Shown: piece after piece, positions 38,600 to 47,326 of the stretch
How positions within the stretch are numbered: the stretch's first letter is position 1
Layout: the number at the start of each line of letters is the position of its first letter
Assembly (NCBI GenBank): GCA_001970955.1
Contig: MPUH01000005.1
Coordinates: 1-64,000, forward strand
Length of the DNA stretch: 64,000 nucleotides
Direction: 5' to 3'
Source of the DNA: Stentor coeruleus
Lineage: Eukaryota; Ciliophora; Heterotrichea; Heterotrichida; Stentoridae
Position numbers and translations under genes: made by a program
The notes under the pieces: model-generated
What the model saw: only the letters and a program-made list of their open reading frames with translations
What the model was told of the DNA's origin: nothing
Databases searched by the model: none

Positions 38600-39425
38600 T
38601 GTTTAAATAGTCAAATTAAGCATTTTATTGTTGAATAATAATAAAATATTTTTTGATAAAGGATTCAGGAAAATTAAGCTTGTAATTGTATGTTTAATAA
38701 CACCCTAGCTAGAGTTTTACTAAAGATTAAATAAAGACTATAGATAATTGTATAAGCAAATATATTGGTTAAAAAATTATAAACTGAAATATATCCTAAT
38801 AGCTTAAGAATTTACTTTAACTTTATTTTTATTGAAACTTTTATCATCAGTTTTTTTAATTTTTTAGATTTATAACTACTACTTCATCAATTCGTTGTTT
38901 GGTCATTTATATAAATAATAATATAAAATCTATGTATACACAAAAAAGTAATTATGTTTTGTTACTTTTATTTATTGCTTGTTATTTACTCTTGTTGTCC
39001 ATGGCTGGTTATTGCTGGTTCATATTTGATCACTTTGCTCACTCATGTGCTACTATCTTAATATTTTCTAATCTAAATAATCCTTTTTGCCTTATTAATA
39101 ATTTTTAAGATATTCGAATACTATATAGGCATAAATCTTAAAACCAAAAAGTTGAATAAAAATATATCATCTATAAGTTCAGTTGATATTATTATACATA
39201 TCCCTCAAGAAAACTTTTATAAATACCAAAAATCTGACCATGTACAGTAATTAAACCCACTATATTCATGGTCAAAATATATAACTATATAAAAAAACTC
39301 TTTTATTTCTAGAAATCATCAAAAAAACTTATAAGCTTATCTCCTTTAAGAGGCAAAGAGTAAATCCATTTTTAGTAAAAAAACCTTTATAAACCCAAAA
39401 AAAATAATATAATCTAAGGCTATTT
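38600..39425. other. Intergenic
   Basis: This 826-bp region separates two + genes. A hydrophobic 58-codon frame from ATG 38932 to 39108 exists, but nothing else supports it (see rejected items). No RNA gene or repeat is recognised. Confidence 0.45.
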
Positions 39426-40460
39426 ATGATATATGGAAAAAGGCTTATAAAAATGCCTGCTAGGATAAGATTTCAGATTAAAGGACATCCTGCAAACAGG
39501 TTTTATTGGCTTGTAGCCCAGTCAGACAAAGCTAGTGTGCGGTCACAGCCAATCGAAAGACTTGGATACTGGATTCCCGATGTTAAAAGGGTTTACAATG
39601 ACAGGTCCCTCATTTTGAACAGAGCCAGGCTTAAATATTGGTTAGGTGTTGGTGCTGAGCCATCTGAAGGAGTATTGAGACTGCTATCACATATCGGATT
39701 TTTACCTAAAAAACCCCCTCCATTTGGTAGCAAAACTTTATATCCGCGTCCTGTAATAGAAGATCCAGTAATTCCAGAGCCTTCAAAATTATTAGACATT
39801 GGAGCAGCGAATAGTGCTCGTGAAGACTATGAAGCTATGGTCAAAGGAAATGAAGAACGTAAGATGAAGTACCAAGATAACATGCGTTCACAATTTCATA
39901 TTCGTGACTCACAACCACCTGGAAAAGAAGTTCAAGATTACATGACAAAATACTACGAATACCTAGATTTACTCAAAGAAGCCATTCCTGATAGCATTGA
40001 GAACAAGGCGAAACTTTTCATCTCAATGCTGAAATTCTTTGAAAGCTCTAGTTATGATGATAAAATAAACCCAGTAGACTTAGCAAATGAACTGAACATT
40101 TCAAAAGAAAGAGCTGAAAAAATTTTGCAAACTTATGATTCTGTTCAAATACCTTTTACTAGTGCTGATATTGATGATATGAAAGTTGATTTAACATCAC
40201 CTAAGGCGCTGCCTAAGAAAATCAAACCTGGGACAAAGTTTTATGTACCACCTAAAGATCCGATTACCCCTGTACCTAATTTTAAAGATGATATTGAACA
40301 AGATTTCCCATTGAAACTTTTTGATATTAAGCACCCTGTGAGACCAACTGATGTATATGGACTGAAAATTGTCCCGAATGCTGTGAAAACTGATATGGCG
40401 AAGAAAAAGTGGCCTGGGTATAATTATGTTTCGATTCCAAGAAAGAACAAACCATTTTAG
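39426..40460 (+). CDS. MRPS16: Mitochondrial ribosomal protein bS16m with long C-terminal extension
   Basis: Residues about 10-95 are a bacterial-type S16 domain: PARIRFQIKGHPANRFYWLVAQ, ERLGYW, and ARLKYWLGVGAEPSEGVLRLL (each a family signature). Bacterial and animal S16 end near there (80-140 residues); this protein continues for about 240 more, polar and proline-rich with a helical middle (YMTKYYEYLDLLKEAIPDSI). It should sit in the mitoribosome small subunit near the 5' domain of the rRNA. Ciliate mitoribosomal proteins are often enlarged, so the tail is probably a genuine lineage-specific extension. Either ATG (39426 or 39453) could start it; the first adds a short basic leader suitable for import. 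Confidence 0.9.
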   Translation: MIYGKRLIKMPARIRFQIKGHPANRFYWLVAQSDKASVRSQPIERLGYWIPDVKRVYNDRSLILNRARLKYWLGVGAEPSEGVLRLLSHIGFLPKKPPPFGSKTLYPRPVIEDPVIPEPSKLLDIGAANSAREDYEAMVKGNEERKMKYQDNMRSQFHIRDSQPPGKEVQDYMTKYYEYLDLLKEAIPDSIENKAKLFISMLKFFESSSYDDKINPVDLANELNISKERAEKILQTYDSVQIPFTSADIDDMKVDLTSPKALPKKIKPGTKFYVPPKDPITPVPNFKDDIEQDFPLKLFDIKHPVRPTDVYGLKIVPNAVKTDMAKKKWPGYNYVSIPRKNKPF

Positions 40461-41288
40461 AGAATATTCTTCATTAAATTAGTTAGAGATATTAAAATGA
40501 GGGTGTAAGATTTGGGTAGATGGATGCTGGGAAAAAGATTTGAAGAGTTTTATTGTGTGATATACTATGCAAGGCTATTTTTTTATAATTTATGGTTTAT
40601 ATTATAGTGTATTATTTGGATGATTTATAAGTTATAGAACAAGGTTATTGTTGTGATTTTTTAATTATTATAAGATTGTTATTGCTGTTGTAATAATATT
40701 TTTTAATAATTTCGCTGTTTTTTATAATTTTTAGTAAATTCTTATTATTTATGATATATAGAAATCTTATAAACTTAAACTATTAATTTATATTCAAAAA
40801 ACTGAGAAATCAACCCTAAATAAAAACTTAAATCAAATCCTTAATAAAGCATCCTAATCTTAGCCACTAAATCTTCTATATCACATACTTTTAACTATCA
40901 ATAAACACTTTCCAACAATCATCACAATCCAGTCAAAGCTATCAAAAAACTCATCTTCTCCCACCTCTCCTCTCCAAAATTAAAAAATTCATCACGAGCC
41001 TCATCCTTCTCCTAATCTTTTCTCCCCACAAAACTTCTTCTTTCATAAAACCCTATAAAATTTCCTCAAAAAGCTTTTCTTCACATCCACGAGCACAAGT
41101 AAAAATTAAATATTCCTTTTAATATTATCCAATATAAATGTCTGGGAAAAAGGATAAAAGTGAACTAGAAACCATANCTATTTAAATTATCTCATAAATG
41201 TCTGGGAAAAAGGATAAAAGTGAACTAGAAACCATATTATACAAGGTCTTTATGAACNAAATATTCCTTTTAATATTATCCAATATAA
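40461..41288. other. Intergenic with two assembly joints
   Basis: 40461-40740 is C-poor (3' flank of bS16m) and 40780-41110 is strongly G-poor (5' flank of the p25-alpha gene). The start of that gene then appears three times: ATG at 41138, 41198 and 41289, separated by Ns at 41177 and 41258. Copies 1 and 3 share the same 5' flank; copy 2 has a different 20-nt flank. Confidence 0.6.
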
Positions 41289-43256
41289 ATGTCTGGGAAA
41301 AAGGATAAAAGTGAACTAGAAACCATATTATACAAGGTCTTTATGAACTATTCAGTCTATGGAGCTCGTTATAGCATGAATTATTTAAGAGTGCAAAAGT
41401 TCATAAGCATGTGTACTGATGCAGGTTTAGTTGGTCCAAAGCTTACACCTCAAAGTCTTGATTTGCTTTTCCGTTCAATCAATAATAGGAATCCAAATAT
41501 GCCTTTCCAGACCTTTTTAGAAGCAACTTTACGTTTGGCTGAAATGCAAAATCCTCAAGGGTTTAGGAAAAATCCAGCAGAAGTCTATAGCCAGTTAATT
41601 ACCCAACATTATCTCCCACTTGCTGGAGAGCTTCAAAATAAACGTGAAGAAGTAACAGATGAAATGCTCGCAATACCAGATGATTGTCGTTTGATCCTTC
41701 ATAGTGTTTTCACAGGTTTTAAAACTATTTACATGAAAAACTTTCCTTGGGAACTAAAACCTACAGAAGATGTGTCGAGTAGTTCTCAAAAAGGTCTTGA
41801 AAATCTACTTCGTGAATTCGATATTTACCCAGCTTTAATTACTAAAAACAAACTATATTCTATATGGAGAGATATAGTTACTATGCAAGATGCAAATTTT
41901 ACCCCAGCTTTATTACTTTTACCTCAAGGTTTTCAAGATCTAGGCCAATGTTTAACCCTAAGCAAATTTATACTTATAGTTTATTTATGCTCTATATTTG
42001 GATATCAAGATACTAAAGTTCAAAGCTCAGGACCTGAAAAACTACTTGTTTTACTTGAAAGAATTGAATTATCAAGGACTGATCCAATGACTACATCAAA
42101 CTCTTTACTTCCTCCTGAAGAAGTTATACAAACAATTATTGATCATGAACCTAGTGAACCTTCTATTTATGATGTTGGGGGGATTGATGATGATTTAATA
42201 TCTTGTATTAGTTTAGATCAAAATGGAGCTGATATTGCTGATAAGTATATGCCTAGCTTACAGAAGATATTCCAGGTTTATTGTGCTTATGGGGATCCTT
42301 TGAATTTTAAGAAGATGAAAAGCTCAAATATGTTGAAGTTGTTAAAGAATTCTGGGCTTATGGAAGAAACTAAAGGACTTGTTAGTGTAGATAGCTCAGT
42401 TTGCAAAAAAGGTAAAGAACACCCTGTTATAACAGCTGTAGAAATCGATCTAATATTCTCTCGCCTGACAGGTTTGAAAAAGCAAATAAGTAAATCAAGA
42501 AAAATTACTGCAAGTATCGAATTCCGTCAGTTCCTCAAAGCTTTAGAACTGATTTCTAAAAAAGTTTACCCCGAGCAGCCTGTCCAAGAAGCTTTCAACT
42601 CCCTTCTAGAAGAGCACATACTAAAACTAGAAGCCCAACTAAGCGAAGAAAGGGCAAGTAACTCTAAAGCAATTCAAGAAATAATGGAACAATTCAAAGC
42701 TGAAGAAGTAATTGAAGCCCTTGGTCTAGTCCACAGATCCTTATTATATTACTATAAAGCATATGCAAATCCTAATCTTATGATGAACTTTCCATCATTT
42801 ATTAGATTTTGTAAAGACTTTGAGATCTTCCCTGAAATAGCTTCAAAAAGTAAGTTACTTCGTATTTTCCATACTTTATCTGGTGTATCAACTGAAGGTC
42901 TAGATGTGAGTATGCAGTCTATTTCAAGAACTTCTATTGATGAAGCTCCAGAATTAGCTCAAGAATGTATTGATGATAAACTTTTTGTTGAAGCTTTGGC
43001 TATAATATCAGCAGAGATTAATTATGAAGACGCTTTTGCTGGGCCTGTAGAAAAAATCTGCTGGTTTGTTGAGAGATTAAGTCAGACTGAAGGACCTGAA
43101 AAAGTGCTCAAGACCCTTGGACATAGTCGTTCAACAGCTGGAGATGGGCCAGACATGGTGATTATACTGAAAAACCGCTACCCTGATATCATGGACCATT
43201 CTGATAAGAGAAGACCAACTTTCCAGGATCTTGCATACCTGGTTCCCTTAAGTTAA
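41289..43256 (+). CDS. Duplicated p25-alpha (TPPP-like) domain protein, probably ciliary
   Basis: The 655-residue protein is built of two copies of a roughly 270-residue unit. Each unit begins with a p25-alpha/TPPP-like module (about 10-115 and 322-445). The second is clearest: IDLIFSRL...IEFRQFLKALE against the family's DIVFSKI...FEQFQEALEE. Each continues with a second module sharing EFDIYPALITKNKLYSIW (176-193) and DFEIFPEIASKSKLLRIF (510-527), and closes with EKLLVLLERIE or EKICWFVERLS. p25-alpha proteins bind tubulin or occur in cilia and flagella; microtubule association is therefore likely but inferred. It lies directly upstream of CFAP52 on the same strand. The third ATG copy (41289) is the one continuous with the gene. 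Confidence 0.8.
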   Translation: MSGKKDKSELETILYKVFMNYSVYGARYSMNYLRVQKFISMCTDAGLVGPKLTPQSLDLLFRSINNRNPNMPFQTFLEATLRLAEMQNPQGFRKNPAEVYSQLITQHYLPLAGELQNKREEVTDEMLAIPDDCRLILHSVFTGFKTIYMKNFPWELKPTEDVSSSSQKGLENLLREFDIYPALITKNKLYSIWRDIVTMQDANFTPALLLLPQGFQDLGQCLTLSKFILIVYLCSIFGYQDTKVQSSGPEKLLVLLERIELSRTDPMTTSNSLLPPEEVIQTIIDHEPSEPSIYDVGGIDDDLISCISLDQNGADIADKYMPSLQKIFQVYCAYGDPLNFKKMKSSNMLKLLKNSGLMEETKGLVSVDSSVCKKGKEHPVITAVEIDLIFSRLTGLKKQISKSRKITASIEFRQFLKALELISKKVYPEQPVQEAFNSLLEEHILKLEAQLSEERASNSKAIQEIMEQFKAEEVIEALGLVHRSLLYYYKAYANPNLMMNFPSFIRFCKDFEIFPEIASKSKLLRIFHTLSGVSTEGLDVSMQSISRTSIDEAPELAQECIDDKLFVEALAIISAEINYEDAFAGPVEKICWFVERLSQTEGPEKVLKTLGHSRSTAGDGPDMVIILKNRYPDIMDHSDKRRPTFQDLAYLVPLS

Positions 43257-43360
43257 ATTTAGAGAGTATTATTTTCATGCAATGTAATTCTAGTATTTGC
43301 ACCACTCAGATTTATGTTAGAAAACTGTGACTAGGATTCTAGAAATAAATAGAATAAAGA

Positions 43361-45172
43361 ATGGAACTGGAGCTTGGAGCAGTTATTGGGTTTTCAGGGC
43401 AGGTTATTCAAGGACTAATATTGCATCCAGATAATGAGCACTTGATTTACCCTCTTGGTTCAACTATTGTTATAAGGCACGTCGTGTCACGTACTCAGAG
43501 TTTTTTAAGGGGTCATGACCAAAAAGTATCATGCATTACTCTTTCGAAGTCTGGAACTTATTTAGCTAGTGGTCAGCAGACTCATATGGGCTTTCAAGCT
43601 GAGATTATCATATGGAACTTTGCTAATCGAACCTCTCATCAGAGAATGAAACTTCATAAGGTTTTGATTCAGTCCTTAAGCTTTTCATGTGATGAAAGCT
43701 ATCTCGCTTCTCTTGGAGGACAGGATGATAATTTGCTTATTATTTGGGAAGTTAGTACTGGAAGAGGCTTTTGCAGTACGAGCATAGGCCATGATCCTGG
43801 GTATGAAGTGAAATTTTACAACAACAGCAATAACAAACTTATAACCGTCCAGAACCTAAATGTGAAAATCTGGGAAGCTGACTACATAGCAAAAAAAGTG
43901 AACTTCACATCAATAAACCTTGGCAACCTGAAACGGCAAATAACAAGTATAGCCATAGACCCTACTGACACTTTTACCTATGTAGGGACAAGAACAGGTG
44001 ATATTCTAGAACTCAATCTTGAAAGGGCTCTCTATAAACGTTCAGGTCCAGCAAAAAAACTTTTCTCTCAAGGTGTTCAATGCTTATCATTAATGGGTAA
44101 TGGGGATTTACTTGTAGGTGCAGGTGATGGGACTATAGCCAAACTTGCAAGTCAAAACCTACAAATAAAATGTCAAAGTCAAGTCTTAGGCTCAGTATCA
44201 TCTTTAAGTTTAACAAATGATCATACTCATTTCTTCTTAGGAACATCTCAATCAAATATTTACCTTCTTGACACTGATCAATTAAAACCAGAACTTCGTA
44301 ATACCTGTCATTATGAGAAAATAAATGATGTTGCTTTTCCTTTTAATTATTCTGATGTCTTTGCTACATGTTCTCTTAATGACATAAGGGTTTGGAATGC
44401 TAAAAATCGTCAAGAATTACTTAGAATCCAAGTGCCAAATCTAGAATGTCATTGTGTGTGTTTTAGTGTTGATGGGAAAAGTATACTTAGTGGTTGGAAT
44501 GATGGTAAACTTAGGGTTTTCCTTCCTCAATCAGGTAAACTTATGTATGTGATTAATGATGCTCATAGACATGGTGTAACAGGGCTTATTGGGACTATTG
44601 ATTCTCAAAGGATAGTTTCTGGAGGTATGGAAGGTGAAGTACGTATTTGGCGTATTGGAAAACAAACTCAAACAATGGAAGCTTCAATGAAAGAACATCG
44701 TGGACGTGTTTGGGCTATACAGTTAAATAAAACTAATGATCTCGCTGTAAGTGCAAGTTCAGATGGTAGTTGTATTGTATGGGATTTAAAAACTCATACA
44801 AGGCTTACTTGTTTGTTTGAAAGTACTATGTTTAAACAAGTACTTTATCATCCTGATGAAAGCCAACTTATAACGACAGGATCTGATAGAAAAATCACGT
44901 ATTGGGATACTTTTGATGGACAGGCAATTAGGATGCTTGATGGGTCAGAAGAGGGTGAGGTTAATACTTTAGCGATTAATAGAGAAGGAAATCATTTTGC
45001 TTCAGGAGGTGAGGATCAGATTGTTAAAGTTTGGAGCTATGATGAAGGCATTGTTTTGTTTGAAGGAATTGGGCATTCATCAACTATTCTTAAGATAACA
45101 TATAGCCCTGATCAGAAAAACCTTGTTAGTGTTGGAGCGGAAGGGGCGATATTTATCTGGAATATAGCTTAA
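43361..45172 (+). CDS. CFAP52: CFAP52 (WDR16), axonemal WD40 protein
   Basis: The 603-residue protein aligns by eye over its whole length with CFAP52: the start ELELGAVIGFSGQV, then HPDNEHLIYPLGSTIVI, GQQTHMGFQAEIIIWNF, AWNDGK-like SGWNDGKLRVF, GGMEGEVRIWRIG and the end EGAIFIWNIA. Two seven-bladed WD40 propellers are expected. In other organisms CFAP52 is a microtubule inner protein at the inner junction of the doublet B-tubule and is needed for stable beating. No intron. It is preceded by the p25-alpha protein and followed convergently by an outer-arm docking-like coiled coil, giving a three-gene axonemal neighbourhood. Confidence 0.96.
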   Translation: MELELGAVIGFSGQVIQGLILHPDNEHLIYPLGSTIVIRHVVSRTQSFLRGHDQKVSCITLSKSGTYLASGQQTHMGFQAEIIIWNFANRTSHQRMKLHKVLIQSLSFSCDESYLASLGGQDDNLLIIWEVSTGRGFCSTSIGHDPGYEVKFYNNSNNKLITVQNLNVKIWEADYIAKKVNFTSINLGNLKRQITSIAIDPTDTFTYVGTRTGDILELNLERALYKRSGPAKKLFSQGVQCLSLMGNGDLLVGAGDGTIAKLASQNLQIKCQSQVLGSVSSLSLTNDHTHFFLGTSQSNIYLLDTDQLKPELRNTCHYEKINDVAFPFNYSDVFATCSLNDIRVWNAKNRQELLRIQVPNLECHCVCFSVDGKSILSGWNDGKLRVFLPQSGKLMYVINDAHRHGVTGLIGTIDSQRIVSGGMEGEVRIWRIGKQTQTMEASMKEHRGRVWAIQLNKTNDLAVSASSDGSCIVWDLKTHTRLTCLFESTMFKQVLYHPDESQLITTGSDRKITYWDTFDGQAIRMLDGSEEGEVNTLAINREGNHFASGGEDQIVKVWSYDEGIVLFEGIGHSSTILKITYSPDQKNLVSVGAEGAIFIWNIA

Positions 45173-45416
45173 TTTTAATAATAAGCTTATTGGTTGGAGT
45201 TTTATTATTTGTTGTGATAATAATAAGTATTTTGCATGAATAAAGTTAGTGTTGAAGGAGTTTTAAAGGTGTTAGAATGATAATCATTATATATTTATAA
45301 TATACATAACTTTCAAAAAAAACCAAATACAGAAAACTCCAGATACACAACACATTTATAATCTTCTCTAACTATTACAAAATCATCTCTCCACCTTATA
45401 ATCAACTAACTTTAAT

Positions 45417-46916
45417 CTAATGCGGGCGTGTGTTTATACGCTCTTCAGTTTCAACTTCAGCTGCAACCAAACTCCCTTCATAAATTTGCTCATCTTCAAA
45501 AATCTTATGTGGAACTAACCCAGCTTGTTTAATCAAAGAATTCAACGCATATTTTCTATTTGCCTCTACACGTATCCCAATTCCTTTATCCCCATGAGCC
45601 AAAGCAAAAATTTCTTTTATGCATTTTATATAATAAATTAACGATTCTTCTTTTTCTATATCATTATTATGAGTTCCAAGTATTCTATAGAATTTCTTTA
45701 TAATCTGTAATAGCCAAGTCCTAATTTTTGAATGAGTATTTTCTATAAGGAATTTTTTATGTGATAATTCCATAAGCTCATGAACTTTTTGTTGATTAAT
45801 CCCACGGATAGTATTAAGAACTTCACTTGATGGTACAGTTCCTGATGGGAAAAGATCATTATAAAAACTTTGCATTGATGCAGAAACATCTTTATTTGAA
45901 GACATTTCGACATTTTTTTGTATTTCGTTGATTTTATTTTTGTATTCTGAGCACTCGATTTCTTTTTTATTAACTGTTTTCATTAGAGAATCGTAGGTTT
46001 GCTCTTTTGTTAAGAAGTTTTCTACTAAGATGGTTATGTCTGGAATGCCGGTAGCGATTTTGATTTTCTGGAAGGCTTCTTCGAATTTTCGAGATTTCTC
46101 AACTTTACGGTCAAAGATTTTGGTTAGGATGTTATGCCATAGTCTATGTAAGGTGAGACCTTCTTTAAGCCTTTGGTTTTTTGCGCTTCGGTCTTCGATT
46201 GCTGCAGCTTCATACATAGTCTGTTGATGATTTTTCCACACATCTGTTCGGTCTGAAATTGTTCTAACTCTATTGATACTTTTCTGCAAGCTGTAGATTT
46301 GGTTCTCGCCTTCATTTTTTTCATCATCAACTGCTTTTTTCATTGCTTTGAATGTTGTAACTGCTTGCAAAGCAGCTTCTTTTTTCACAAGCTTTTTCTT
46401 TTTTTCATGTAATAAAAGCAAATCTCTACATTCTAAAGAGTCCATCATTTCATAAGACTTCATTTCTAAGAAAATTTTGGTTTTTTTCATCCTTTTGAGC
46501 AAGTGATGGTAAATTTCTTGGTTCCAAGTTTCCTCAGACTGTCGTTCAAGGGCTTTCTCAATTGATTTTTGTAGGTTTTTAATTTTATGAGTGCATTGAC
46601 GTAGCCAAAACTCATGTTTGGCATCTTCAAGCTCAAGTTGTTTAAGTTCATTTTTAAGATTTAAGACAGTTTTATCTCCTGTCCCACTTGTTAGTTTTTG
46701 TATATCAATAGACTTCTTAAGCATGATTAAATGAAGGGTACTGTCAGCTTTTTCTTCAATTGTTCTGATTGGGCTTATTGAGCCACGAGTAAAAGTTGAT
46801 GATAATAAGGATTTAGGATTGCGAGTGTGTATAGCATTAAGTATCTCGCGTTGCCTTGCAGAAACTGATGTGCTAAGACTGTCTTCCATGGTTAAAGAGA
46901 TAGTTCGACGATTCAT
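45417..46916 (-). CDS. Coiled-coil protein, outer-dynein-arm docking-complex-like
   Basis: The 499-residue protein is almost entirely coiled coil between about 60 and 440. The segment FEEAFQKIKIATGIPDITILVENFL resembles the ATG.xD...V..F signature of the CCDC63/CCDC114 (ODAD1)/ODA-DC2 family. Family members form the docking complex that fixes outer dynein arms to doublet microtubules. The match is limited, so another axonemal coiled-coil protein is possible. Ser/Thr-rich N-terminus. The ATG is clear with a C-poor + strand upstream. It converges on CFAP52 with 244 bp between stops. Confidence 0.65.
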   Translation of the reverse strand: MNRRTISLTMEDSLSTSVSARQREILNAIHTRNPKSLLSSTFTRGSISPIRTIEEKADSTLHLIMLKKSIDIQKLTSGTGDKTVLNLKNELKQLELEDAKHEFWLRQCTHKIKNLQKSIEKALERQSEETWNQEIYHHLLKRMKKTKIFLEMKSYEMMDSLECRDLLLLHEKKKKLVKKEAALQAVTTFKAMKKAVDDEKNEGENQIYSLQKSINRVRTISDRTDVWKNHQQTMYEAAAIEDRSAKNQRLKEGLTLHRLWHNILTKIFDRKVEKSRKFEEAFQKIKIATGIPDITILVENFLTKEQTYDSLMKTVNKKEIECSEYKNKINEIQKNVEMSSNKDVSASMQSFYNDLFPSGTVPSSEVLNTIRGINQQKVHELMELSHKKFLIENTHSKIRTWLLQIIKKFYRILGTHNNDIEKEESLIYYIKCIKEIFALAHGDKGIGIRVEANRKYALNSLIKQAGLVPHKIFEDEQIYEGSLVAAEVETEERINTRPH

Positions 46917-47326
46917 CTAAGGGAAAAATATATATTAGTAATTATCATGATGATTTTTTTTTTAGTAAAAGTTTATATGAATTGGTATTTGTAGTTAAGC
47001 AAAAATGAGAAATTGTTTTTGTGAAATTTATTGTCTTATTATTTTAGTATGATAAATTGTTTTATAGAAGGTATTCAATAGTTTAATCTTACTAATCTTT
47101 TACTGATTTTATTACAGGAAATTATTTTGAAAATGTTAATTTTAGCATCAATAGAAATTATTTACCATAGAAAATCTAAAAAATCACTTGCGAATCTTAA
47201 TAAAATTACAATTAACCCCAAAAAAAAACCCCATCAACCATCATAAACATCAACTTAAAATTATCTTATCCCATCCACTTCCCTCTCAAATCTTCATCCT
47301 CCTAATTTCCTACAATCCCATCAAAC
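46917..47326. other. Intergenic between two minus-strand genes
   Basis: 46917-47140 is C-poor (5' flank of the coiled-coil gene). 47160-47326 is almost G-free (3' flank of the 5-phosphatase gene). A clear example of the composition switch; no other feature. Confidence 0.5.

Noticed and set aside
38899-39108. Open frame for a 58-69-residue hydrophobic peptide
   Set aside because: The frame begins at a non-ATG codon; the first ATG is at 38932. Hydrophobicity follows from AT-rich codons, and there is no flank composition pattern or family support.
41138-41257. Three successive start copies as a real tandem duplication
   Set aside because: Copies are interrupted by single Ns and truncated exactly at them, as are other joints in the window; contig-overlap artefact is simpler.
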